Program-made: the position numbers and the translations under genes | Part shown: positions 48,553-59,476 of the stretch, piece by piece | Numbering within the stretch: the stretch's first letter is position 1 | Layout of the letters: every line of letters begins with the position of its first letter | Assembly: GCF_021284765.1 (NCBI RefSeq) | Contig: NZ_CP089924.1 | Span: 1,134,001 to 1,198,000 of the forward strand | Source: Lysobacter sp. 5GHs7-4 | GTDB lineage: Bacteria; Pseudomonadota; Gammaproteobacteria; Xanthomonadales; Xanthomonadaceae | DNA: 64,000 bases | Direction of reading: 5' to 3' | Notes under the pieces: generated by a model | Told to the model about the DNA's origin: nothing | The model's database searches: none | Seen by the model: the letters and a program-made list of their open reading frames with translations, nothing else

Positions 48553-49848
48553 CTAGCCGGCGGAAGCCAGCAAGCGCTCGCGCAGCGCGGCGTAGTCGGC
48601 GCTCAGCGGCGATGCCGACGCCGGCAGCGCGAGGCTCTCGGCCAGCGCCCGCGGCGGCGGCACCGCATGGCCGACCAGTGGCTCGACGATGCTGTCGAAC
48701 TTGGCCGGATGCGCGGTGGCGACCACCGCCCACGGCCGTCGGTCGCCTTGCGCGCGCAAGTCTTCGAGCAGGCGCAGGCCGGTGGCGGTGTGCGGACAGG
48801 GCACGATGCCGTGACGCTGCGGCGCGCGGCGGATGGTATCGGTGATGGCGTCGTCGTCGACGCTGCGGGCGTGGACGGCGGCGCGCAGCGACGCGTCGCC
48901 GTCGAACCAGTAACGCAGGCGCTCGTAGTTGCTGGGCGCGCCCACGTCCATGGCGTTGGCGAGCGTGGCGCGGGTGGGCTGCGGCGCGTAGTCGGCGCCG
49001 TCCAGATAGCGCGGCAAGGTGTCGTTGGCGTTGGTCGCCAGGCGGATCTCGCCGATCGGCAAGCCCATGCGCTGGGCGACCAGCGCCGCGCAGGCGTTGC
49101 CGAGGTTGCCGGTGGGGACGATGAAGTTGAGCGCGGTGCCGCTGCGCGCGTGGTGCTGCGCGGCGGCATGGGCGTAGTACGCGGCCTGCGGCAGCAGGCG
49201 GCCCAGGCTGATGCTGTTGGCCGAACTCAAGGGCACGGCGGCGCGCAGCGCCTGGTCGGACAGCGCCTGCTTGGCCAGACGTTGGCAGTCGTCGAAATCG
49301 CCGTCGACGCGGCAGGCCTGCACGTTGTCGCCCCAGCAGCCCAGGCCGTGCGCCTGACGCGGCGACACGCGGCCGTCGGGGTAGAGGATCAGCACGCGGA
49401 AGCCGGCGCGGCGATGGAACGCGGCCGCGACCGCGGCGCCGGTGTCGCCGGAGGTGGCGACCACGATGGTGGTCGGCGGCGCGTCCGGCGCGCGCAGCGC
49501 CGACAAGGCTCCGGCCAGGAAGCGCGCGGCGTAGTCCTTGAACGCGGCGGTGGGGCCGTGGAACAGCTCCAGCAGCAGGTCGTCGGGCTGCGACAGCGCG
49601 CGCAGCGGCGCGGCGAAGGCATAGGCGCTGCGGCACAGCTCGGGCAGGCGTTCGCGCAAGGCCGATCGCGCGAAGTAGGGCGCCAGCACGGCCTGCGCGG
49701 TGTCGGCTAAATCCTCGCGCGCAGGTTGCGGCGGCAGTGCGGGCAAGGATTCGGGAACGTAGAGACCGCCGTCGGGCGCCAGGCCGGCGGAGAGCGCGGC
49801 ATCGATGGACGTGGCGGGGGTTTGGCCGCGGGTGCTGAGGAAGTTCAT
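48553..49848 (-). CDS. thrC: Threonine synthase
   Basis: 431 residues. It converts O-phosphohomoserine to threonine with PLP. The N-terminal block is MNFLSTRGQTPATSIDAALS, the PLP lysine is in FHGPTAAFKDYAARFLAGAL, and the phosphate site is VATSGDTGAAVAAAF. VPTGNLGNACAALVA is also typical. The ATG at 49848 starts the conserved sequence. It is the last thr gene, but unlike thrA-thrB it is separated from thrB by 297 bases containing a repeat element. Confidence 0.95.
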   Translation of the reverse strand: MNFLSTRGQTPATSIDAALSAGLAPDGGLYVPESLPALPPQPAREDLADTAQAVLAPYFARSALRERLPELCRSAYAFAAPLRALSQPDDLLLELFHGPTAAFKDYAARFLAGALSALRAPDAPPTTIVVATSGDTGAAVAAAFHRRAGFRVLILYPDGRVSPRQAHGLGCWGDNVQACRVDGDFDDCQRLAKQALSDQALRAAVPLSSANSISLGRLLPQAAYYAHAAAQHHARSGTALNFIVPTGNLGNACAALVAQRMGLPIGEIRLATNANDTLPRYLDGADYAPQPTRATLANAMDVGAPSNYERLRYWFDGDASLRAAVHARSVDDDAITDTIRRAPQRHGIVPCPHTATGLRLLEDLRAQGDRRPWAVVATAHPAKFDSIVEPLVGHAVPPPRALAESLALPASASPLSADYAALRERLLASAG

Positions 49849-49877
49849 GGGCGGGCTCGGCGCATGGGGGACGAAGA

Positions 49878-50132
49878 GCAAATCCCCCTCGGTCCCCCTT
49901 TTTCAAAGGGGGAAGACCAGCGGGCGACTGCGCGGTTCGTGGCTTCGACGAAGGAAGACCAGCGGGCGACTACGTGGCTCGTGTCGGCGAAGGCAAGGCT
50001 TGGAGCGACGACGGCCATTGCCGTTCCCCCCTTTGAAAAAGGGTGAGAGCGTGCGCTTGCGAACCGCAGGTTCGCGCACGATCGAACGCCAGCAAGCTGT
50101 GCTTGCTGGCCGGACGGGCAGGGGGGATTTGC
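49878..50132. repeat. MITE-like element with inverted ends between thrB and thrC
   Basis: 255 bases running from GCAAATCCCCCTC to GGGGGGATTTGC. The left arm (49878-49913) is the inverse of a right arm that starts TTCCCCCCTTTGAAAAAGGG (50024-50043) and is interrupted by the two-hairpin insert. Between the arms is a 42-base direct repeat in two copies (49912-49953 and 49954-49993). A related uninterrupted element lies at 59248-59403. It has no coding capacity. It may reduce thrC expression relative to thrAB. Confidence 0.75.
50045..50118. repeat. Two-hairpin insert, copy B
   Basis: Hairpin 1 is GCGAACC (50059-50065), loop GCA, GGTTCGC (50069-50075). Hairpin 2 is CCAGCAAGC (50089-50097), loop TGT, GCTTGCTGG (50101-50109). 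Loops and spacing equal those at 2601-2674, while stem bases differ by paired substitutions. It sits at the same point of a homologous arm. Confidence 0.7.
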
Positions 50133-50145
50133 TTTCCGCTCGGCG

Positions 50146-51102
50146 CTACTCATCCAACACCTCCGCGCGCGGCCCCGCCACCGGCGTCACGTACGCGCGC
50201 GCGTCGTAGCCGGCGTCGGCGAAGGCCTGGCGCATCGCCGGCGCGGCGGCCTGCGCCTGCGCTTGCGATTCGAACCAGGCGAAGGTGCTGGGCCCGGCGC
50301 CGGAAATGCTGGCGCCCAGCGCGCCGCGATCGAGCGCGGCGGCCTTGACCGCGGCGAAGCCGGGAATCAGCGGCGCGCGACGCGGTTCCACCAGCAGATC
50401 GACCAGGCCCGCGCGCAGCAGGCTGGCGTCGCCGCGTTGCAGGCCGGTCAGGAACAGCGCCAGATGCGCGCTCTGTTCGACCACGGTGTGCAGCGGATAC
50501 GGATCGGCGAGCACGGCGCGCGCGCGCCGCGTTTCCAGCACCTGGTCCGGGTGCACCACCACCGCATGCAGCCAGTCGGGCACGGACAGTGGAATCATGC
50601 GGTCGGCCGTGGCCATGACCACGCCGCCCAGCAGCATCGGCGCGACGTTGTCGCCATGGCGGCTGCCGCTGGACACCGATTCCCCATCCAGCGCGAATTC
50701 GTACAGCGCCTCGCGCGCCAGCGGCGTATCCAGCAGCGCATTCGCCGCGACCACCGCGGCCACGCAGGACGCGGCCGAGCCGCCCAGGCCGGAGCCCAGC
50801 GGAATGCCCTTCTCCAGTTCCAGCTCGAAACCGTGCGCCAGGCCGAGCTTGTCGCGCATCGCGATCAAGGCTTGTCCGGCGGTGTTGCGCGAGGCTTCCA
50901 GCGGCAGACTGTCGGCGCCCGGGGTGTCGCCGCGGATCGCGGCGATGCGCACCTGTGGATCGGCGATGCGCCGCACGACGGCGACGTCGCGCGGGCCTTC
51001 GATGGAATGGCCGAGCAGGTCGAAGCCCACCCCGATGTTGCCGACGCTGCCGGGCGCGAACGCGCGGACGCGTGTGGGACGGGTGTGGCTGGCTGCGCTC
51101 AT
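50146..51102 (-). CDS. thrB: Homoserine kinase
   Basis: 318 residues, GHMP kinase family. It phosphorylates homoserine for ThrC. The N-terminal [23 protein letters not shown]-binding [20 protein letters not shown] and the C-terminal [20 protein letters not shown] block are intact. The start overlaps the thrA stop by four bases (ATGA), so translation is probably coupled. Confidence 0.95.
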   Translation of the reverse strand: MSAASHTRPTRVRAFAPGSVGNIGVGFDLLGHSIEGPRDVAVVRRIADPQVRIAAIRGDTPGADSLPLEASRNTAGQALIAMRDKLGLAHGFELELEKGIPLGSGLGGSAASCVAAVVAANALLDTPLAREALYEFALDGESVSSGSRHGDNVAPMLLGGVVMATADRMIPLSVPDWLHAVVVHPDQVLETRRARAVLADPYPLHTVVEQSAHLALFLTGLQRGDASLLRAGLVDLLVEPRRAPLIPGFAAVKAAALDRGALGASISGAGPSTFAWFESQAQAQAAAPAMRQAFADAGYDARAYVTPVAGPRAEVLDE

Positions 51103-53606
51103 GCGCGGGCTCCGAGGGTCTGCGCGATGGAAAGGATGTCGCCGAACACGCCGGCCGCGGTGACGTCCGGCCCCGCGCCGGGCCCTTGCACCACCAGCGG
51201 ATTATCCGCGTAACGGCGGGTGCGGAACTGGATCAGGTTGTCGGTGAGCGCGCCATGCAGGGCCGCGTGCCCGGGCGGTGGCGAGACCACGCCGACGCTG
51301 GCGCGGCCGTCGCGGTCCAGGCGCGCGAGGTAGCGCAGGCCCAGGCCGGCCGCGCGCGCCTGGTCGAAACGTTGCTTCAGCGGCGCGTCCAGTTCCTGCA
51401 GGCGCGCCATGAACTCGTCCTTGGACACGTCGCGCAGCGCCTCGGGCACCAGGCTTTCGACCTCTACCTGCTCCAGCGATAGCGCGCGTCCGGCCTCGCG
51501 CGCCAGGATCACCAGCTTGCGCGCCACATCGGTGCCGGACAGGTCGTCGCGCGGATCGGGCTCGGTGTAGCCCAGGCGGTGCGCCTCGCGCACCAGTTCG
51601 GAGAACGCGGCGCTGCCGTCGTAACGGTTGAACAGCCAGGCCAGCGTGCCGGAGAGGATGCCTTCGACTTCGGTCAGTTCGTCGCCGGTATCCAGCAGCG
51701 AGCGCAGCGTCTGGATCACCGGCAACCCCGCGCCGACCGTGGCCTCGTAGCGAAACTTGCCGCCGCCGTGGCGGCTGGCGGCGCGAATCGCCTCGTAGCG
51801 CGGCAAGGGACCGGCGCCGGCCTGTTTGTTGGGCGTGACCACATGGATGCCCGCGGCCAGCCACTGCGGGTAGTAGGCGGCGATCGCGTCGCTGCCGCTG
51901 CAGTCGACGATCAACGCGTGCGGCAGGTGTTCGGCGCGCACGTGCGCGGCGAAACGTTCCAGATCGAGCGGCTCGCCGTCGGCCAGGGCCTCGATCGCGC
52001 TTTGCGGCGGCATCGCCTTGGGCGACAGGCGCATGCGCCGGCTGTCGGCGATCGCGCGCAGACGCAGTTCCAGCTTGGAGTCCGGCAGGTGTTCGGCGCT
52101 GAGTTGCGGTTGCGCCTGCGCCAATTGCGCGAGCAGGGCGCGGCCGACCTTGCCGGGACCGATCAGGCCCACCGACACGCACTGCGGCGACAGCCAGAAC
52201 GCCGAATGCGCGGCGCGCAGCGCGCGGGTGGCGTCGCGCGCGCCGATCGCGACCGAGATGTTGCGTTCGCCCGCGCCCTGCGCGATCGCGCGCACGTTGA
52301 CGCGCGCCTGCGCCAGCCCGCCGAGCAGGCGCGCGGCCACGCCGGGCGTGCCGACCATGCCGTCGCCGACCGCGGCCAGCACGCACACGTCCGTGGTGAC
52401 GCCGACTTCCTGCGCCTGGCCGTCGGCCATGGCGTCGGCGAAGGCGGCGACGATCGCGGCGCGTCCGCGATCGGCCTGGTCGGCGCGCACCACGCAGCAG
52501 ATCGAATGTTCGGAGGAGCCTTGCGAAATCATGATCACCGACACGCCGGCGCCGCGCAGCGCGCCGAACAGGCGTTCGGCGGTGCCGGGCACGCCGACCA
52601 TGCCGTTGCCGATCAACTCCAGCACCGCCAGATCGTGAACCAGGCTGAGGCCCTTCACCGGCGCGCCGTCGGCCGAGGGCTGCGGCGTGATCAGGGTGCC
52701 GGGCGCGGCCGGGTTGCGCGCGTTGCGGATGCGCAGCGGGATGCCGCGCTGCTGCACCGGCGCCAGCGTCTGCGGATGCAGCACTTTGGCGCCGAAGTAG
52801 GCCAGCTCGCAGGCCTCGGCGTAGGACATCGCCGGCAGGCAGACCGCGTCGGGCACCAGGCGCGGATCGGCCGACAGCACGCCATCGACGTCGGTCCAGA
52901 TGGTCAGCGCGTCGGCGCCGAACAGATGGGCGAAGATCGCCGCGGAGTAGTCGCTGCCGTTGCGGCCCAGCGTGGTCGCCTCGCCGTGCGCGTCGCGGGC
53001 GACGAAACCGGTGATGACGATGCGCTCGCCGGGATGGCGCGCGCGCCAATCGGCCAGGCGCGCGCGGCTGGCGTCCCAATCCACGCCCACGCCCATCTCG
53101 CCCGGATGCACGACCAGCACCTCGCGCGCATCCAGGCGCGACCAGCCGGCCGCGTCGCCGTCGAGTGCGGCGTGCAGCAGGTAGGACGACAGCACCTCGC
53201 CCAGGCCGGGCAGGGCGGCGGCGATGCGCTCGGCGCGATCGTCGGGCCATTGCCGCGCGGCCAGTCCATCCAGTTGCGCGCGCAGCGCGTCGAACTCGCG
53301 CTGCAGCGCATGGGCGACGGCGTGATGGCCATCGGGATCGAGATCGGCGGCGGCATCGAGATGGCGTTGGCGCAGCGCCGACAGCGCGGGCGCCCACTCG
53401 TCGCCGCGGCGCGCGGTCGCGGCCAGTTCGACCAGGGTGTCGGTCACGCCCTGCATCGCCGAAACCACGACCATGCGCGCGGCCGCGCCGTCGTCGATCA
53501 GCGGCGGCACCGCGCGATAACGGGCCGCGTCGGCGACGCTGCTGCCGCCGAACTTGTGCACGTGGATAACAGGTGGGACGGCTTGCGAGGGTGGCGCGGA
53601 CGACAT
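51099..53606 (-). CDS. thrA: Bifunctional aspartate kinase/homoserine dehydrogenase I
   Basis: 835 residues (E. coli ThrA has 820). It catalyses the first and third steps from aspartate to threonine. The N-terminal kinase starts [20 protein letters not shown]. Two ACT modules occupy about 310-470 ([40 protein letters not shown]) and should bind threonine. The dehydrogenase starts near 475 with [17 protein letters not shown] and includes [20 protein letters not shown] lies about eight bases before the ATG, inside a small GGAGC/GCTCC hairpin. Confidence 0.95.
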   Translation of the reverse strand: MSSAPPSQAVPPVIHVHKFGGSSVADAARYRAVPPLIDDGAAARMVVVSAMQGVTDTLVELAATARRGDEWAPALSALRQRHLDAAADLDPDGHHAVAHALQREFDALRAQLDGLAARQWPDDRAERIAAALPGLGEVLSSYLLHAALDGDAAGWSRLDAREVLVVHPGEMGVGVDWDASRARLADWRARHPGERIVITGFVARDAHGEATTLGRNGSDYSAAIFAHLFGADALTIWTDVDGVLSADPRLVPDAVCLPAMSYAEACELAYFGAKVLHPQTLAPVQQRGIPLRIRNARNPAAPGTLITPQPSADGAPVKGLSLVHDLAVLELIGNGMVGVPGTAERLFGALRGAGVSVIMISQGSSEHSICCVVRADQADRGRAAIVAAFADAMADGQAQEVGVTTDVCVLAAVGDGMVGTPGVAARLLGGLAQARVNVRAIAQGAGERNISVAIGARDATRALRAAHSAFWLSPQCVSVGLIGPGKVGRALLAQLAQAQPQLSAEHLPDSKLELRLRAIADSRRMRLSPKAMPPQSAIEALADGEPLDLERFAAHVRAEHLPHALIVDCSGSDAIAAYYPQWLAAGIHVVTPNKQAGAGPLPRYEAIRAASRHGGGKFRYEATVGAGLPVIQTLRSLLDTGDELTEVEGILSGTLAWLFNRYDGSAAFSELVREAHRLGYTEPDPRDDLSGTDVARKLVILAREAGRALSLEQVEVESLVPEALRDVSKDEFMARLQELDAPLKQRFDQARAAGLGLRYLARLDRDGRASVGVVSPPPGHAALHGALTDNLIQFRTRRYADNPLVVQGPGAGPDVTAAGVFGDILSIAQTLGARA

Positions 53607-53658
53607 GGCGGGAGCTCCGTTGGGGGCTCCGCGTCGCGACTCGGGGGTGGCCGGCAGG

Positions 53659-53679
53659 CCGCACCCGGATCGGGTGCGG
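53659..53679 (-). promoter_or_regulatory. thr operon attenuator hairpin
   Basis: CCGCACCCG pairs with CGGGTGCGG around a three-base loop, between leader peptide and thrA. Its 5' half also pairs with leader sequence: TCCGCACC/GGTGCGGA (53673-53680 with 53712-53719) and ACACGCC/GGCGTGT (53683-53689 with 53703-53709) form a longer mutually exclusive stem. There is no U-run after the hairpin, so it may act through another mechanism than classic intrinsic termination. Confidence 0.65.
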
Positions 53680-53694
53680 AGCGGCGTGTTTGGA

Positions 53695-53772
53695 TCAGAT
53701 GGACACGCCCGTCCGCACCACTGGGGTAGTGGTGGTACCGGTGGTGGTAATCGTCAGCGCGCGCGTCGCCAT
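53695..53772 (-). CDS. thrL: thr operon leader peptide
   Basis: 25 residues, ATG at 53772, TGA at 53695-53697. Ten residues are threonine, in the runs ITTTGTTTTP, with two isoleucines. This is the same logic as E. coli ThrL. AAGG with GGGG lies a few bases upstream of the ATG. A ribosome stalling in the Thr run would leave 53703-53719 free to pair with 53673-53689 and so open the hairpin at 53659-53679, favouring thrABC expression when threonyl-tRNA is low. Confidence 0.85.
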   Translation of the reverse strand: MATRALTITTTGTTTTPVVRTGVSI

Positions 53773-53835
53773 GCCCCGGCCTTGCGGCTGGGCGGCGGTG
53801 CGGGCGATGGCGAAGGCGGGGTGCATGGGCGACAG

Positions 53836-53864
53836 CAATAACCGAGGTTTGTGCGGTGCGTCAA
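53836..53864 (-). promoter_or_regulatory. thr operon promoter
   Basis: On the minus strand, -35 TTGACG (53859-53864), a 17-base spacer, and -10 TTATTG (53836-53841). The start site is expected near 53829, giving a 5' UTR of about 57 bases before thrL. It is a good spacing with moderate hexamers. Confidence 0.55.
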
Positions 53865-53910
53865 GCGGGGCGTCGTACGTCACGTTTGCGTCGCTGCGCG
53901 ATCGCGGCGC

Positions 53911-54612
53911 TCAGCGCGGCTTCTTCGCCTTCGGTGCGCGTTTCTTGGGCTTGGGCGCGGCCGGCGCCGGATCGCTCGCGCCCCAGGGCGGCGGCGGCGT
54001 CGCCAGCGGCCGGGTGAGATCGAACTCGACCCGAAACAGGCGGCCGGGCCGGGCCAGCTTGTAGACGAAGCGGCGGCCGCTATCGAGCTCGATCGTCCAC
54101 ACGTTCTGCACCGCCTCGGGCCGGCCCTGGCGCCGGAACAGCGAGCGCGATTCGGCGTCGGCCGGGAACTCGGCCTCGGCGTGGTCGGCGTCGATCTCGA
54201 TGCGCGCGCTGTCGCCGCCGTAGCGGCTGAGCGGATCGGCGCTGCCGTCGGCGTTGCGGTGATCGTGCTTGAGGCGCAGGGCGTGGCCATGCGGGCTCAG
54301 CACCCAGGTGCGCGAGCGGTCGCTGCCGACGTGGAAGGGGATGCGGATCTCGCGCGGGCTGCATTCGCGCACATGCATCACCAGCGCCCGGCCGGAGTAC
54401 GGATCGGCGGCGTTTTCCGGGATGTCGGCGACCACGCGCCCCAGGTAGGCCTTGCCGCACAGGCTGGCGACGCGCTGGAACAGGGCGTGGGCGTCGTCGG
54501 CGGCCACGGCCGGCGCGGGCGCGGCCTCGTCGCGGAACGGCCACATCGAGCAGGCGCCGGTGGCGAGCGCGAGGCCGAGCAGGGCGATCAGGCGTGGCGT
54601 GGGTCGGTTCAT
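53911..54612 (-). CDS. Hypothetical lipoprotein, paralogue of 56255-56920 (flanks beta-lytic protease)
   Basis: 233 residues. The signal ends LGLALATGAC with lipobox Cys19. The conserved core holds LCGKAYLGRVVAD, LVMHVREC, EIRIPFHVGSDRSRTWVLS, LRLKHDHRNADGSAD and RLFRVEFDLTRP. The C-terminal tail is Lys/Pro-rich (APKPKKRAPKAKKPR). I do not recognise the family. A second copy lies on the other side of the protease gene, and the core is 57 of 84 residues identical by my count. It is divergent from the protease gene. Confidence 0.75.
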   Translation of the reverse strand: MNRPTPRLIALLGLALATGACSMWPFRDEAAPAPAVAADDAHALFQRVASLCGKAYLGRVVADIPENAADPYSGRALVMHVRECSPREIRIPFHVGSDRSRTWVLSPHGHALRLKHDHRNADGSADPLSRYGGDSARIEIDADHAEAEFPADAESRSLFRRQGRPEAVQNVWTIELDSGRRFVYKLARPGRLFRVEFDLTRPLATPPPPWGASDPAPAAPKPKKRAPKAKKPR

Positions 54613-55020
54613 GCGGCCTGAGCGTGCGTGGTGACGATGTCGGCATCGTGGCATGCGGTGTCGCCGTGCCGATAGGTGGAAGAAATGCGGTTGAAGCGCA
54701 CACCTTAGCCGCGCGATGTGAAGAAGAACGTCGGCCGGCGCGTGACCGGCGTCCGCACGCCGGGCAGGCGAATGCGAGCTCATGTCGAAATGGAATAACA
54801 GAACTGGAGAATTGGTCTCATTTGAAACTAAATGACCGGGCCTACGTCTCACGACAGCGCCGCCCGTGCGCGCCAGAGTTTTTTCGCTGGTCCTTCCTCA
54901 AGGGCGACGGATGCCAGCGAGTGGCGGGACGTTTAGCCGGACGTTACGGCTTGGCGCCGCGGCCCTACGGCTGGGGCAGGCGCACGCAGTTCGCCCATTC
55001 ACCCTTTATGGAGCAAGGCA
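54613..55020. other. 408-base gap with probable divergent promoters
   Basis: I find no gene. An AT-richer island at 54780-54840 contains an imperfect dyad (GGTCTCATTT, then GAAACT, then AAATGACC, 54814-54837) that may be a regulator site for the protease gene or the lipoprotein gene. The remaining sequence is GC-rich and unstructured by eye. Confidence 0.4.
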
Positions 55021-56172
55021 ATGAAGGAGATGTCCAAGGCAAGAATGGCGCTGCTGGCTTGTTGCGTGGCGCTAGCGATCAGCTCGACGGCCACCGCGGC
55101 GGAACCCGCCGAGGGGCTCACGGGACGGGACCTGATCTACAGCTATGACGAGATGTTCGATTTCGACATCGACGCCTACCTGGCCAAGCGCGCGCCGCAC
55201 CTGTCGCGTTACGGCGAGACCATTTCGCACTGGGCCGGCTACAGCGGCATCAGTCCGAAGGTGCTGATCGCGCTGATGGAGCAGCAAAGCGGCGTGGTCA
55301 CGCGCCGGCGCGCGGCCAGCGACGGCATGAGCCGTCCGTTCGGCAAGCTCGCCAAGAGCCGCGACTTCAGCGCCCAGACCCGCGAAGTCGCGGTGGCGCT
55401 GCGCGAGGCGCTGTACGCGCAGGACGGGCCGAACGCCAAGGGACCGGTGTCGTTGTCGCGCATCAATCCGTTGCAGGCGCTGTTCCTGCGCTCGGGCGCC
55501 AGCGACGCCAACGCCGCGCTCAGCGGCGACGGCGAGTTCCAGCAGGTCTACGCCGGACTGTTCAACGAAACGCGCAAGGCCGCCGCGCCGTCGCCGCGTT
55601 TCGCCGCGCAGGCCGGTCCGGACGTGGGCGCGCTGGCAGGGCCGGCCAACGGCTTCCTGCAGTTCCCGTTCCCGCGTGGACAGCGCTGGCACGTGGGCGG
55701 CGCGCACACCAACACCGGCTCGGGCAACTACCCGATGTCGTCGCTGGACATGTCGATCGGCGGCGGCTGGGGCAGCAACCAAAGCAACACCTGGGTGTCC
55801 TCGTCGGCGGCCGGTTCGTTCAAGCGCCACTCGTCCTGCTTCGCCGAAGTGGTGCACAGCGGCGGCTGGTCAACGACCTACTACCACCTGATGAACATCC
55901 AGTACGGCACCGGCGCCAACGTGGCGGCCAACACGCGCATCGCCAATCCGGCCAATACCCAGAGCCAGGCGCTGTGCAACGGCGGCTCGTCGACCGGTCC
56001 GCACGAGCACTGGTCGCTGAAGTCCAACGGCAGCCACTACCACCTCAACCAGGTGTACCTGTCCGGCTTCCTGATCACCGCGACCGGCAGCAGTTACGAC
56101 ACCAACTGCAACCGCTTCTATCTGACCAAGAACGGCAGCAAGTACTGCTCGGGTTACTTCACCAACCCGTGA
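55021..56172 (+). CDS. Secreted M23 metalloendopeptidase, beta-lytic protease precursor
   Basis: 383 residues: a signal peptide (LLACCVALAISSTATA), a propeptide of about 180 residues, and a mature domain of about 178 residues from around residue 206 (PANGFLQFPFPRG). Zinc ligands are expected at His229 and Asp243 (HTNTGSGNYPMSSLDMS) and at His329 in HEH, with His288 in TYYHLMNIQY and His327 nearby. Cysteines at 272/318 and two near the C-terminus probably form disulfides. The mature part closely resembles Lysobacter beta-lytic endopeptidase, which cuts peptidoglycan cross-links and lyses other bacteria. Confidence 0.93.
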   Translation: MKEMSKARMALLACCVALAISSTATAAEPAEGLTGRDLIYSYDEMFDFDIDAYLAKRAPHLSRYGETISHWAGYSGISPKVLIALMEQQSGVVTRRRAASDGMSRPFGKLAKSRDFSAQTREVAVALREALYAQDGPNAKGPVSLSRINPLQALFLRSGASDANAALSGDGEFQQVYAGLFNETRKAAAPSPRFAAQAGPDVGALAGPANGFLQFPFPRGQRWHVGGAHTNTGSGNYPMSSLDMSIGGGWGSNQSNTWVSSSAAGSFKRHSSCFAEVVHSGGWSTTYYHLMNIQYGTGANVAANTRIANPANTQSQALCNGGSSTGPHEHWSLKSNGSHYHLNQVYLSGFLITATGSSYDTNCNRFYLTKNGSKYCSGYFTNP

Positions 56173-56254
56173 TGCGGCAGCGGGCGCGCCGGCGCCCGCT
56201 GCGTCGAAGTTAGCGGCGCGCCCGGTCGATGCATTCGGCCGGGCGCGATCGCGC

Positions 56255-56920
56255 TCAACCGCCCCACGGCGGCGGAGGCGGCGCGACCGGCTGGCTGAGG
56301 TCGAATTCGACGCGGAACAAACGGCCGGGCCGCGCGAGCTCGTAGACGAAACGCCGTGCGTCGATTTCCACGGCCCATACGTTCGGCACCGACACCACGC
56401 GGCCTTGGGCGCGGAACATGTCCTGGCTGTAGGTGTCGGCGGGAAATTCGTAACGGCCCTTGGTTACGACCGCAACCGCATCCTTGCGTTGATCGCCGCC
56501 GTACATCGTCAGCGCGTCGGCGCTGCCGTCTTCGTGCCGATGATCGTGCTTGAGCCGCAGCCTGCCTTCGTGCGCGCTGAATACCCAGGTGCGCGAGCGG
56601 TCGTCGCCGACGTGGAAGGGCACGCGGATCTCGGTGAGGCCGCAGTCGCGCACGTGCATGACCAGGGTCTTGCCGGCGAAGGGATCGTCGGCGCTGGCGG
56701 GCGTGTCGGCGACGATGCGGCCGGCGTAGGCGCGGCCGCACAGCGGGCGCAGCTCGCGCAGGGGATCGGCCGCGAGCGGGGCCGCGCTGGCGGTGCCGGT
56801 ATCGGCCGGTTTGACGGCGCCGCCGGTGCAGGCGGCTGCGGCGATGGCCAGTGTGGCGACGAACGCGGCCCGGGGCAGGGCGGCGCGGCTTAGGGGCGAG
56901 CGGGCAGGGGACGGGGTCAT
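56255..56920 (-). CDS. Hypothetical lipoprotein, paralogue of 53911-54612
   Basis: 221 residues. The signal ends LAIAAAAC. The core mirrors the first copy: LCGRAYAGRIVAD, LVMHVRDC, EIRVPFHVGDDRSRTWVFS, LRLKHDHRHEDGSAD and RLFRVEFDLSQP. It ends PPPPPWGG without the Lys-rich tail. It is convergent with the protease gene, 82 bases from its stop. A GTG two codons before the ATG at 56920 is also possible. Function unknown. Confidence 0.75.
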   Translation of the reverse strand: MTPSPARSPLSRAALPRAAFVATLAIAAAACTGGAVKPADTGTASAAPLAADPLRELRPLCGRAYAGRIVADTPASADDPFAGKTLVMHVRDCGLTEIRVPFHVGDDRSRTWVFSAHEGRLRLKHDHRHEDGSADALTMYGGDQRKDAVAVVTKGRYEFPADTYSQDMFRAQGRVVSVPNVWAVEIDARRFVYELARPGRLFRVEFDLSQPVAPPPPPWGG

Positions 56921-57074
56921 CGCCACACGCTAGCCGGCCCGGCGGCGGCCGGCAATGCGCGGTGGCCGCGTCGATCGGGCGCGCAGGTGCGCGCTGAAGG
57001 CGTTGCCCGGGCGGCGGATCGCGCGCCCGGGCCGCGCATTGGCGCCGCCCTGGTTTTCCATGTCTAATGCGCAC

Positions 57075-59147
<2,073 letters not shown>

Positions 59148-59159
59148 GGCTGGCGCCCC

Positions 59160-59192
59160 TAGGATGCGGTGAGCGCAGCGAACCGCATCGTT
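59160..59192. repeat. REP-like palindrome downstream of thiC
   Basis: TAGGATGCGGTGAGCGCAGC followed by GAACCGCATC pairs GATGCGGT with ACCGCATC. It is the same family as 3240-3275, located 13 bases past thiC, and may stabilise the message end. Confidence 0.6.
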
Positions 59193-59247
59193 GCCTGCGC
59201 TGGACGCTGAGGGAGCCGCGATTTCTGTCGCGGCTCAAGGATCAAGA

Positions 59248-59403
59248 GCGAATCCCCCTCGATCCCCCTTTTCCAAAGGGGGAGGTGCTCCGGCTGCAAC
59301 CGGCGCGTGGCATGCGATGGCTTCTACTGGGCAGGACGCCCAAGGATCGCGCCGCATGCGCTGGTCTTCCCCCTTTGGAAAAGGGGGCTTGAGGGGGATT
59401 TGC
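59248..59403. repeat. MITE-like element with 36-bp inverted ends
   Basis: 156 bases. The left end begins GCGAATCCCCCTCG (59248-59283). The right end finishes GGGGGATTTGC (59368-59403). The ends match as inverted repeats at 33 of 36 positions, and each contains a CCCCCTTT...AAAGGGGG dyad. The 84-base core is unrelated to that of 49878-50132. No target duplication is evident. It accounts for half of the 329-base thiC-channel gap, where no gene is seen. Confidence 0.75.
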
Positions 59404-59476
59404 CTTTGCCCTTGCTCTCAGCCGCGCCCCCGGCAACCCCTGTCGGTCCCCCGCCAAGTCCTGCACACTCCGCCGC

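Noticed and set aside
49878..50132. Insertion sequence
   Set aside because: It has inverted ends but no transposase frame and is only 255 bp, so it is classed as MITE-like.
53911..56920. Toxin-antitoxin or contact-dependent inhibition locus
   Set aside because: The protease is a typical secreted prepro-enzyme, and the lipoproteins are not recognisable immunity proteins. The link is kept as a hypothesis only.
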